The notes beneath the pieces are model-generated. The model worked only from the letters and a program-made list of their open reading frames with translations. It was not told the DNA's origin and ran no database searches. Position numbers and translations under genes: made by a program. Shown here one piece after another: positions 17,174 to 23,094 of a stretch of 38,398 nucleotides of DNA (the first letter of the stretch is position 1; the number at the start of each line of letters is the position of its first letter). This DNA comes from Planctomycetota bacterium (GTDB taxonomy: Bacteria; Planctomycetota; Phycisphaerae; Sedimentisphaerales; SG8-4). Where the stretch lies: assembly GCA_030607345.1 (NCBI GenBank), contig JAUWKC010000001.1, positions 1-38,398 of the forward strand, written 5' to 3'.

Positions 17174-17761
17174 TTAAACTTTAAGTTCGGCGACTATTTT
17201 CTTGGTGGCGGTCGATTGCTTATTATTCTGCGCCACCTTGAAGGTTTCCCTTGCACGCTCGTCGGCGGCGGTGAGGAAATCTTTATTGGCGTTGATGATC
17301 TCCTGCAGGCCCTGCGATTTCTTGCGGGCACGGTTGACCCATTCGATAATTTTCACACCGCCCCAGGTCGTCCCGCCACAGCCGAAAAGTATTGCAAGTT
17401 GCGCCGCTAACGAGAGGCCACCCTCGACCGCCTCGAACATCTTCTCGGCGGTCGGGCGTTTCGCCGCATCGGCGGACGCGGCCTGCAGGGTGGCATCGTA
17501 GTCGGCAATATCGAGCGTGCTCGGCATCCCGGCAAACGCCAGGCTTGCTTCCGTGCCCTGCACGAGTTGCCGGGTCGCCGGCGTATCGGCCTCGGCACCA
17601 CCAGCATCAACCGCCCGGGCGTTGAGGTGGGTCTTAAAGGCGATCTGCTTTTGCGACTCGCTCGGCGCCATACGCAGCGTATCGCAGCCGGCGATAAAGC
17701 CACAGAGGACCACAGAGATCAAGAGGGTGATTGTTAAGAGGATTACTTTGCGTCTGTACAT
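17174..17761 (-). CDS. Phage lipoprotein with internal membrane segment
   Basis: This 195-residue protein is the first gene of the leftward operon. It has a signal sequence (VILLTITLLISVVLCGFIAG) ending in a lipobox-like GFIAGC, so the mature protein would begin at Cys26 and be lipid-anchored. A second hydrophobic stretch (LSLAAQLAILFGCGGTTWGG) lies near residue 115-135, and the C-terminus is helical and basic. Size, topology and place beside the Mu lysis region suggest a spanin- or holin-like role, but no family motif was recognised. A GGAG site precedes ATG 17761. Confidence 0.65.
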   Translation of the reverse strand: MYRRKVILLTITLLISVVLCGFIAGCDTLRMAPSESQKQIAFKTHLNARAVDAGGAEADTPATRQLVQGTEASLAFAGMPSTLDIADYDATLQAASADAAKRPTAEKMFEAVEGGLSLAAQLAILFGCGGTTWGGVKIIEWVNRARKKSQGLQEIINANKDFLTAADERARETFKVAQNNKQSTATKKIVAELKV

Positions 17762-18118
17762 TTCAGACTCCTTTCCGATTAAAAATTAACATCCTTTTTA
17801 AGGCGGGGCGCATAGAGAAAGCCCGCCTACTAAGTTTCTCAAACTCAGCCGACGGGTTGTGAATTTTCAGCTCATCGAGCGGATGATGGAGACATCCGCT
17901 AAATTGGAACTGACTATTATATCGGCCACAACAGCCGATGACAACCAATTTTTTTGGCAAAAACTTTCACTTTTTTTCTGCGTTTTTGGGCCAAAAACGG
18001 CGATTTTGAAAATATTTTAGAAAAATCCAAATCTCCCCCTTGACTTTTTGCAGACAACGCATACAATGTATATAGAATTAAAAGTTAAGATTAACCTAAA
18101 AAATGAAAGGGTAAAACG
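17762..18118. other. Divergent control region of late operon and small rightward unit
   Basis: No gene is visible. On the minus side, AGGCGGGGC (17801-17809) pairs with GCCCGCCT (17821-17828), giving a hairpin in the 5-prime untranslated region of the leftward operon. TCTCAAACTCAGCCGA at 17837-17852 recurs exactly at 20142-20157. The plus side holds a sigma-70-like promoter (18040-18067) and a short palindrome GTTAAGATTAAC before the next gene. The late promoter itself was not identified. Confidence 0.5.
18040..18067 (+). promoter_or_regulatory. Sigma-70-like promoter of small rightward unit
   Basis: TTGACT (18040-18045) and TACAAT (18062-18067) are separated by 16 bases and lie about 50 bases before the first gene of the unit at 18119. 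The match to the bacterial -35/-10 consensus is good. A second TTGACTTTTGC promoter occurs at 19921. Confidence 0.6.
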
Positions 18119-18394
18119 ATGACGGAAACTGAAATTGAGAATTTGAAAATCAGGTACGCAGAATGGCTTGATGAGGAGCAAGCTGTTGGTTGTACGGAAG
18201 AAGACATTGTCAGAACGGCGGAACCCACACAGAACTTTATTGATGCGTGCAGGGAGTACCGCTCTGTCGACAAAGATCAGTTTGAAAATATGCAGGTAAC
18301 AATTCTTGAGGGAACACAACGCCACAAAGGTGAGGCGCGAGCCGACTTGTATATTCTTGACGCGGGAGAATTCAGGTTAGTGTTGTCGATGTGA
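18119..18394 (+). CDS. Small acidic protein of unknown function
   Basis: This 91-residue protein starts MTETEIENLKIRY. It is acidic, with predicted helix followed by a strand-rich end (ADLYILDAGEFRLVLSM). A consensus promoter and AAAGGG support it. It is followed after ten bases by a small ribbon-helix-helix-like gene and then a terminator, so the two form a compact transcription unit. The arrangement resembles a toxin-antitoxin or repressor pair, but no family was recognised and this is only a guess. Confidence 0.65.
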   Translation: MTETEIENLKIRYAEWLDEEQAVGCTEEDIVRTAEPTQNFIDACREYRSVDKDQFENMQVTILEGTQRHKGEARADLYILDAGEFRLVLSM

Positions 18395-18404
18395 GGAGAA
18401 AGAA

Positions 18405-18563
18405 ATAGCAGATACGGTATTGAGAATCAGCGAGAAGGTCCATGCCGAATTGGTTAAGGCACAGGCCAAAGAGATAGGCAGGCGCGGCAAACCGGTTACA
18501 CTTAAACGATTCACGGAAGAAGTGATCGCCGCCGGCATAAAGTCTTTTGCCAAAAAGCGTTAG
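18405..18563 (+). CDS. Ribbon-helix-helix-like protein, candidate AUA start
   Basis: A 52-residue frame reads ADTVLRISEKVHAELVKAQA and continues to KRFTEEVIAAGIKSFAKKR. One strand followed by two helices is the ribbon-helix-helix pattern of small DNA-binding repressors and antitoxins. No ATG, GTG or well-placed TTG is available. AUA at 18405 follows GGAG by exactly six bases, so translation probably begins there with methionine. TTG at 18420 is the alternative but would remove most of the DNA-contacting strand. It is the second gene of a promoter-to-terminator unit. Confidence 0.5.
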   Translation: MADTVLRISEKVHAELVKAQAKEIGRRGKPVTLKRFTEEVIAAGIKSFAKKR

Positions 18564-18579
18564 GTCGGCAGGAGTAAAG

Positions 18580-18609
18580 GAAATCTGAAAAAGATTTCAT
18601 TTATTTTTT
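18580..18609 (+). terminator. Rho-independent terminator of the small unit
   Basis: GAAATCT and AGATTTC form a seven-base-pair stem around GAAAA, followed by ATTTATTTTTTT. It lies 16 bases after the stop of the ribbon-helix-helix-like gene and may also serve the convergent leftward gene that ends at 18625. Confidence 0.8.
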
Positions 18610-18624
18610 TGGGCTCGAAATTAG

Positions 18625-19362
18625 TCAGATTTTATCCATCAATTTGTGTATTTCGGAGCGAGCTTCGGCCCGCAACTCCATTGATTTGTTCATTAGTCGC
18701 ATGTAGTTCTTATCAGAATACCAAGCACCATTTTCGTGTATTTCGGGATTCTGGCTTTCATAAACAAAAACATCAATTTCTGCCTGTATTGCCGCCCTTA
18801 ATAGTTTTATGGCCTTTTCAAACGTTTTGGAATCTCGGCCAAACCACTTTATGTTCAACCCAAATTCCATATTATTACTCAAACGAGCGATTAGAACACC
18901 TCGTGTTTGTTCAGACATCCATGAGGCTTTTATATGCCCCGCCAAATCGAGCTCACCAAGCAGGTTGCATAAATTCTGTAGCATATTGCCCGTCCCATGG
19001 ACTGACGATGGGATGGAGTATACCGGATATATTGATTCCGAGTTCAAGGATGGACGAGGAGAGAAAATCCGCCTCACATTAAGCGCATGGTATGAAAGCC
19101 ACAGAGCGGCCATAACGCCTAATGTGGCGAGGAAACCGGTCCTGAACGCTTTTGGCGAGCTTGTCCAGAACTTGGCGATCAAACCCTCACGGGACAACAA
19201 CAAACGGGTCTTTTTGAACAGGTCGCTTGGTACAACCAAAGGTGCTCTTTTGAATCGTTTAACAATAAATCTCTCCCCACAGGCCTTACAGGTGAGTTTT
19301 CCGCCAGTGTACTTGCTTGGCACTGCGTAAAATTGCTTGCAATGTGGGCATTGAGTTTTCAC
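18625..19362 (-). CDS. Zinc-ribbon membrane protein, accessory (moron-like)
   Basis: This 245-residue protein starts at GTG 19362, just beyond the stop of the upstream gene, with AGGG nearby. The N-terminus is a zinc ribbon with CPHC (residues 5-8) and CKAC (26-29), a form common in planctomycete membrane proteins. A transmembrane helix follows (GFLATLGVMAALWLSYHAL, near 100), and a soluble C-terminal half rich in helices follows. It sits between late and regulatory modules on the strand opposite to its neighbours, where lysogenic-conversion or superinfection-exclusion genes often lie. Function is unknown. Confidence 0.65.
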   Translation of the reverse strand: MKTQCPHCKQFYAVPSKYTGGKLTCKACGERFIVKRFKRAPLVVPSDLFKKTRLLLSREGLIAKFWTSSPKAFRTGFLATLGVMAALWLSYHALNVRRIFSPRPSLNSESIYPVYSIPSSVHGTGNMLQNLCNLLGELDLAGHIKASWMSEQTRGVLIARLSNNMEFGLNIKWFGRDSKTFEKAIKLLRAAIQAEIDVFVYESQNPEIHENGAWYSDKNYMRLMNKSMELRAEARSEIHKLMDKI

Positions 19363-19364
19363 AA

Positions 19365-19820
19365 CTAAGCCCTGTGTGGTTTCTTCTTGGCTTTTTTCGT
19401 CGGCAACGGCTTTAATGCGTCAAGCAAGCTTCGTATTCCGGCCTGAGCGTCTTCTGATAGCAGTTCAAAATGAACGGTTGCACGCTTAATTGCGTCGGCT
19501 GACAACGAAAGATGGCTCCAATAATACTGCTTAATGGGAGCGGCGGCCGACTCGTTTGGTGGCGGGGGAGCTTCCAACATCGCAAGGACCTCATGTTGTT
19601 CCGCAGGTGTTAGCCCGGCGAAGGCGGCTTTGAGTCGAGTCGGGGTCATTGCCTTGGAGCCTTTTGCCTTCGCTATAGCGGCCTTCTGCTCGTTTCCCCC
19701 AAGCTGGGAAAAGAGGATAACACCCGCCGAAAGCACACCCGTCAAACTAAAAGAAACCTCCAGCTCCCGGGCGATGGGCCAGACGCTTTTCCACAAAACC
19801 TGTTCTCTTTTTGGTGGCAT
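19365..19820 (-). CDS. Protein of unknown function, divergent from repressor-like gene
   Basis: This 151-residue protein starts MPPKREQVLWKSVWPIAREL. The first 50 residues contain a hydrophobic helix (TGVLSAGVILFSQLGG). A proline-rich linker (APPPPNESAAAPIK) and a helical, lysine-rich C-terminus follow. It is transcribed divergently from the 64-residue protein at 19974, from an AT-rich intergenic region with operators, and it precedes the zinc-ribbon membrane gene by two bases. It could be a regulator or an exclusion protein. I cannot assign a family. The ATG at 19820 is preferred over an upstream TTG. Confidence 0.55.
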   Translation of the reverse strand: MPPKREQVLWKSVWPIARELEVSFSLTGVLSAGVILFSQLGGNEQKAAIAKAKGSKAMTPTRLKAAFAGLTPAEQHEVLAMLEAPPPPNESAAAPIKQYYWSHLSLSADAIKRATVHFELLSEDAQAGIRSLLDALKPLPTKKAKKKPHRA

Positions 19821-19853
19821 AATCAATAAATTACAAAAAAATTTGCTTTGTAC

Positions 19854-19875
19854 AAGTCTTTATACAAAAAGACTT
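19854..19875. promoter_or_regulatory. Operator-like inverted repeat O1
   Basis: AAGTCTTT (19854-19861) and AAAGACTT (19868-19875) are perfect inverted repeats with a six-base spacer, lying near the start of the leftward gene at 19820. Together with the 12-base repeat at 19891-19919 it looks like a repressor binding region controlling both directions. Confidence 0.55.
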
Positions 19876-19890
19876 TATAGACATCTCTAT

Positions 19891-19919
19891 ACTTTTTTGT
19901 ATTTTTTATACAAAAAAGT
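19891..19919. promoter_or_regulatory. Operator-like inverted repeat O2
   Basis: ACTTTTTTGTAT and ATACAAAAAAGT form a perfect 12-base inverted repeat around TTTTT. It ends two bases before the -35 box (TTGACT, 19921) of the rightward promoter, a position where a bound repressor would block transcription. A leftward promoter (TTGTAT, 16 bases, TATAGA) overlaps it on the complementary strand. Confidence 0.6.
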
Positions 19920-19920
19920 C

Positions 19921-19948
19921 TTGACTTTTGCCGATATATCACTATGAA
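19921..19948 (+). promoter_or_regulatory. Rightward early promoter
   Basis: TTGACT (19921-19926) and TATGAA (19943-19948) are spaced by 16 bases and lie just upstream of the gene at 19974. It is probably the early promoter of the prophage. The operators immediately upstream suggest repression in the lysogen. Confidence 0.5.
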
Positions 19949-19973
19949 ATACATAGCAAGATAAAGGGTTGCG

Positions 19974-20168
19974 ATGAAAGTAAGGCAATTACATTTTTCG
20001 GCGAAGCATAAAATAGACCAGCCCATCATGCAGAAGCTCAACGATGTGGCTCCGGTAATGCAGCGCAACGTCCACGATGCCGCGAGATTCCTCCTGCGAA
20101 AGGCCATAGACGACTTTGTCAAGCAAAACGGCATCGAACCGTCTCAAACTCAGCCGATGGTCGGCTGA
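19974..20168 (+). CDS. Small DNA-binding-like protein, candidate repressor or Ner-like regulator
   Basis: This 64-residue protein starts MKVRQLHFSAKHKIDQPIM and continues with a basic helical core (QRNVHDAARFLLRKAIDDFV). A leading strand followed by helices suggests a ribbon-helix-helix or related fold. It is the first rightward gene behind two operators and is followed by a hairpin that overlaps its stop codon. That context fits a regulator of early transcription. No confident family match. Confidence 0.55.
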   Translation: MKVRQLHFSAKHKIDQPIMQKLNDVAPVMQRNVHDAARFLLRKAIDDFVKQNGIEPSQTQPMVG

Positions 20169-20230
20169 GACAATATATCAAAGCCGGCCGTATGGAGCGG
20201 CCGGTGAAAACAACCAGGCCGAACGGCCTG
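20149..20230 (+). ncRNA. Three tandem hairpins after the regulator gene
   Basis: CTCAGCCGA/TCGGCTGAG (20149-20169, overlapping the stop of the preceding gene), CCGGCCG/CGGCCGG (20184-20204) and CAGGCC/GGCCTG around GAAC (20215-20230) occur in immediate succession. None has a U-tract. With the terminator at 20380 and the 12-base-pair stem at 20464 they make a strongly structured leader before the early operon. Whether it is a regulatory RNA is unknown. Confidence 0.45.
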
Positions 20231-20379
20231 AAACGATAAGATTAAACAGCGATTAAGGGGCTTTTACAGCGATGACAAAAACGGCACAAGGCACAAAAAA
20301 AGCGAAGTTCCTACCGGGCGGTATAACGGCTGCCACGATTTTGGTTTTCTTCTTTTCTTTTTTTTCTCCTCCGGAGCCG

Positions 20380-20415
20380 GCAGGCCCGCAAGGGCATCCG
20401 GGCCTGCGGTTTTTT
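20380..20415 (+). terminator. Strong Rho-independent terminator in the early leader
   Basis: GCAGGCCCG (20380-20388) and CGGGCCTGC (20399-20407) form a perfect nine-base-pair GC stem, followed by GGTTTTTT. A polypyrimidine tract (20342-20370) precedes it. Because early genes lie downstream, it must either be bypassed by antitermination or separate the regulator transcript from a second promoter. Confidence 0.85.
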
Positions 20416-20463
20416 AGTAAAAATCACCCACCACGAAATACACAACCGCTGTCGCAATTGAGC

Positions 20464-20497
20464 GCCCGGGTCCCGGTGAAAAGGACGGGGCCCGGGC
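20464..20497 (+). other. Long GC-rich hairpin
   Basis: GCCCGGGTCCCG pairs with CGGGGCCCGGGC over 12 positions with one G-U pair, around a ten-base purine-rich loop. No U-tract follows. It belongs to the chain of hairpins between 20149 and 20497. The 20231-20675 stretch holds no gene that I can support. Confidence 0.5.
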
Positions 20498-20637
20498 CGA
20501 GAACTCCTCCGGTCCAAAGACCGGCTCAAATTCGTCCGTATCCCGAACGAGTCGGGACGCAGTCGGGGGGAACAGGGAGGTTATTCTAAACCGCCGACTG
20601 CATTTTTTAATAGTTGTTAGTGAATGGTGAATCGGAA

Positions 20638-20663
20638 CCACGGATTTCGCGGATTACGCGGAA
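20638..20663. repeat. Dispersed GGATT repeat, copy b
   Basis: CCACGGATTTCGCGGATTAC continues GCGGAA. Related copies occur at 16379, 21184 and 22488 with the shape CCACGGATTNCNCGGATT. All lie between genes. Such repeats are scattered through some planctomycete and related genomes; here they lie inside a phage. Confidence 0.5.
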
Positions 20664-20675
20664 GGAAAGAAGCTG

Positions 20676-20852
20676 ATGGACAAAATCATAATACTAATTA
20701 TGTTTTTTGGAATGGGCGCAGCTTGTTTCTTGCTCGGTCGAGCATGGGACTGTTGCAGTAGGATGGAGCATACGCTTCAGAAGATAGCAAGTGAATGCCA
20801 GCAGATGTTGGCCAAAGCTAAAGCGTTGACAGAGAAAATAAAAGGTAGCTGA
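20676..20852 (+). CDS. Small single-pass membrane protein
   Basis: This 58-residue protein begins MDKIIILIMFFGMGAACFLL, a clear membrane helix, followed by a cysteine-rich turn (WDCCSRM) and a basic helical tail. GGAAAG precedes the ATG, and its stop overlaps the next ATG (TGATG), so it is the first gene of the early operon. The topology could fit a membrane signalling or exclusion protein; function is unknown. Confidence 0.6.
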   Translation: MDKIIILIMFFGMGAACFLLGRAWDCCSRMEHTLQKIASECQQMLAKAKALTEKIKGS

Positions 20853-21181
20853 TGGCGAAAAAGAGGACAGATAACCCCGGCAAGCCGGGACTTCGCAAGG
20901 CTCAGCAGAAAAAAGAGAAACCCGGGCCGATTGAAGGGCTTGTCGCCGAGGCGGTTGCCGATGCGATGGACGAGAAATTTAGCGGGCTTTCATCCACCCT
21001 TGTCTTTGATATGGCGAAGAATGCGGACAAGACGATCTGCGCGGCCGCACAACTCGCCAGGGGCGCAAAAAACTATGTTCAAGGTAGTCACAACCCCAAT
21101 GCGGGCAAATGGGTCTTTGTCTCGAAGTCGAAGCTGAACGAACTAAAGAAGGCACTGCGAAAGGCGGGGGTGAATATATGA
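20852..21181 (+). CDS. Small basic protein of the early operon
   Basis: This 109-residue protein starts MAKKRTDNPGKPGLRKAQQK, a lysine-rich disordered N-terminus. A helix (GLVAEAVADAMDEKFSGL) and a second helix near the end (SKSKLNELKKALRKAGVNI) follow. It is translationally coupled to the preceding membrane protein. Nucleic-acid binding is possible from its charge. I recognise no family. Confidence 0.6.
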   Translation: MAKKRTDNPGKPGLRKAQQKKEKPGPIEGLVAEAVADAMDEKFSGLSSTLVFDMAKNADKTICAAAQLARGAKNYVQGSHNPNAGKWVFVSKSKLNELKKALRKAGVNI

Positions 21182-21183
21182 AA

Positions 21184-21210
21184 CCACGGATTGCGCGGAT
21201 TTCGCAGATT
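21184..21210. repeat. Dispersed GGATT repeat, copy c
   Basis: CCACGGATTGCGCGGATTTC lies directly after the stop of the preceding gene and before the pentamer array. It is closest to copy b at 20638. Confidence 0.5.
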
Positions 21211-21230
21211 GAAAAGTTAATATCTGTTCC

Positions 21231-21630
21231 ACGAGGCGAGGCAAGGGCCTTTTTGCCGGCGTGGAAATAATCACGGCCAGGCCCGGTGCGGCAGGGCGTG
21301 GCGCAGCGGGGCTGGGCTTTGCTAAGCTCGGCAAGGCAAGGATATTTGGAATGATATTAAAAAGGCAGTGTTGGGCCAGGCAAGGCATGGTTAGGCACGG
21401 CGACGGCAAGGCAAGGCAAGGATTTTTGGAATGATATTAAAAACGCCGCACTGCTTTGCGAGGCAGGGCGAGGCGGTGCGAGGCATGGCCCGGTAGGGCT
21501 TGGCAAGGATATTTGGAATTATATTAAAAACGCTACAATCCGCTGCGCGGCGCTGCGTGGAACTGCATAGTATGGCGATCCGCTGCCTGGCGAGGCAAGG
21601 CAAGGTATTTTTTATGGAAGTTTTATTAAC
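21231..21630 (+). repeat. GGCNN pentamer array with AT-rich spacer repeats
   Basis: About 400 bases consist of four GC-rich blocks built of five-base steps of the form GGCNN (for example GGCAAGGCATGGTTAGGCAC, and GAGGCAGGGCGAGGCGGTGC). Three AT-rich units starting AAGGATATTTGGAATGAT (21338, 21418) or AAGGATATTTGGAATTAT (21505), each ending in ATTAAAAA, separate the blocks, and a degraded fourth begins near 21602. The distances between units are 80, 87 and about 97 bases. Minus-strand frames across it encode only low-complexity peptides containing NIIPNILA and are artefacts. The array lies between two early genes and directly before a RAMP-like gene. Confidence 0.8.
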
Positions 21631-21650
21631 CATTAACGAAAGGAACAGGA

Positions 21651-22226
21651 ATGAAGACAGTAAATGTGACAATTGAAGGAGTGACACCGCTTCTGATGAA
21701 TCGGTTCACCAGCGAAAGTGAAATAAAGATCAGCTCGGGAGTGTCGGCGGTCAGCCAGGGCGATAAAGGTACGCCCAGGGACCAGGCTGCGAAAACCGCT
21801 TACAAGGATGAGCAGGGCAATTTGTACGTGCCCGGGCCGAACCTGTTTCGGTCGATGATCGATGCGGGAAAATTCCACAAGAACGGCAAGAGCAAAGTTA
21901 CAACAAAAAAGAGTTCCCTGGTAACGGCGGGATTGAGTTTGAGCAACAAAGACATCGCTCTTCCTTTGAACACGAAGAAATTCGAGGTTGACAGTCGGTC
22001 GGTGGTAATACCGGCGACTGGCGGAAGGATTATGAAGCATCGTGCGAGGCTGGACGAATGGAAACTATCGTTCACGCTTGAAATCGACACAGCCATCTTC
22101 ACGGTCGAATTTGTGAGGATGCTTGTGGACGATGCGGGCAAAAAGATCGGACTGGGCGATTTTAGACCGGACCGGAAAGGCCCGTTCGGAAAATTTGTCG
22201 TTACGAAATGGAAGGTGGCTGCGTGA
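21651..22226 (+). CDS. RAMP / Cas7-like solo protein (tentative)
   Basis: This 191-residue early protein starts VNVTIEGVTPLLMNRF, a leading strand and loop that recall RAMP-fold Cas proteins. NLYVPGPNLFRSMIDAGKF (about 57-75) resembles the hPGSSLKGALR motif of Csm3 and Cmr4 types. The C-terminal GLGDFRPDRKGPFGKFVV (167-184) resembles the glycine-rich loop that ends RAMP domains. I also recall anonymous phage proteins with the same TPLLM opening. The gene has a good ribosome site (AGGAACAGGA) and sits immediately downstream of the pentamer array. The family call is inference from motif resemblance only; a role in RNA binding would follow if it is right. Confidence 0.45.
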   Translation: MKTVNVTIEGVTPLLMNRFTSESEIKISSGVSAVSQGDKGTPRDQAAKTAYKDEQGNLYVPGPNLFRSMIDAGKFHKNGKSKVTTKKSSLVTAGLSLSNKDIALPLNTKKFEVDSRSVVIPATGGRIMKHRARLDEWKLSFTLEIDTAIFTVEFVRMLVDDAGKKIGLGDFRPDRKGPFGKFVVTKWKVAA

Positions 22227-22480
22227 TGGAACGGCTTGGCGTATGTGCAACTCATTACATGGAACGGCGGGCAAAGCGGCTCGAGCGCGGGGTCCAGGTG
22301 GTTGGTGGACTGCCCGAGGCGACGCCCGGGCCGCTGCAGGGTGCGTGCCAGGCGGCGGAACTAAAAGGCGGAACGCTGAGATTAAAAGTAAGGCCGGGCG
22401 CCGAGAGGTGGTTGGCTGAAATCGAGAAAAGAGAGATGGCCGCCAAGTTGGGCGTTAAAAACATAAAACTATGCGTGTGA
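22226..22480 (+). CDS. Small protein coupled to the RAMP-like gene
   Basis: This 84-residue protein starts at ATG 22226, which overlaps the previous stop (TGATG), with GGAAGGTGG upstream. The middle is helical and basic (YMERRAKRLERGVQVVGGLP); the C-terminus carries GTLRLKVRPGAERWLAEIEK. Tight coupling suggests it works with the RAMP-like protein. I do not recognise it. An in-frame upstream ATG at 22208 is less likely because it overlaps the preceding coding region. Confidence 0.5.
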   Translation: MERLGVCATHYMERRAKRLERGVQVVGGLPEATPGPLQGACQAAELKGGTLRLKVRPGAERWLAEIEKREMAAKLGVKNIKLCV

Positions 22481-22487
22481 AATGAAG

Positions 22488-22512
22488 CCACAGATTACAC
22501 GGATTTCACAGG
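22488..22512. repeat. Dispersed GGATT repeat, copy d
   Basis: CCACAGATTACACGGATTTC followed by ACAGG occupies the gap after the small coupled gene. AATCAGTGAAATCAGTGGC follows shortly after. Copies a-c are described elsewhere in this list. Confidence 0.5.
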
Positions 22513-22599
22513 AATAAATAATAAAAAGCAGTGTTAATCAGTGAAATCAGTGGCAAAAAGATATTCGCGGAGCGAGCAGGGTGGTGCAGGGATGCTGAG

Positions 22600-23094
22600 A
22601 TGAACGAAAAAGATGAGACGATTGACGTGAGTGACGATCATATTTTGTTGCAGCAGGTCATCGAGGACCACGGCATACCAGCCAAGCAGTTGGCCATACT
22701 GACCGGCAGGGCGGCATCGACCGTTTACAAATATCTGGCCGGCGGTCTGTCGATACCTTCGGTCGTTTGGCGGCAGCTATATCAAAAAACACAGGACCCC
22801 CGCATAGCCCAGTTGATAACCGGTGATGTGATGGTGGCGATCGTGCCGCTGGCGGCAGGGACGATGAAGGTGGATGCGGCGACGTTAGGCAAGCTCATCG
22901 AGGCCCGCAAAAAGCAGATCGAATGCGAAGGTTACGTGCTAAGAATTTTAGAAGATGGCAAGATCGATGAGTCCGACCGGGCCGTTGTTCAAAAATACAA
23001 AAAGGGGTTCCTGGAGATGGTAATATCACAATCGCAGATATTTCAGGCGATCACCGGCCAGTACGATTCAATTACATCGGGGAGGCCGGCATGA
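22600..23094 (+). CDS. HTH regulator
   Basis: This 164-residue protein starts at ATG 22600. An upstream ATG would add 23 residues with no ribosome site. Residues about 20-55 (IEDHGIPAKQLAILTGRAAS, then TVYKYLAGGLSIP) form a cro/XRE-type helix-turn-helix. The C-terminal half is helical with charged residues (ARKKQIECEGYVLRILEDGK). It precedes the transposition genes, where Mu-like phages place regulators of early transcription. Which promoter it binds is unknown. Confidence 0.7.
   Translation: MNEKDETIDVSDDHILLQQVIEDHGIPAKQLAILTGRAASTVYKYLAGGLSIPSVVWRQLYQKTQDPRIAQLITGDVMVAIVPLAAGTMKVDAATLGKLIEARKKQIECEGYVLRILEDGKIDESDRAVVQKYKKGFLEMVISQSQIFQAITGQYDSITSGRPA

Noticed and set aside
20272..20589. 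105-codon frame in the early leader
   Set aside because: It runs through a perfect terminator and a long hairpin, its phenylalanine run comes from the polypyrimidine tract, and it has no conserved-looking sequence. A short peptide ending near the terminator cannot be excluded.
21231..21630. CRISPR array
   Set aside because: The repeated unit is AT-rich, the blocks between are periodic and not unique spacers, and there are no cas genes apart from one tentative RAMP-like protein.
21143..21687. Two minus-strand frames across the pentamer array
   Set aside because: They encode only low-complexity peptides with repeated NIIPNILA, produced by the repeats. There is no ribosome site.
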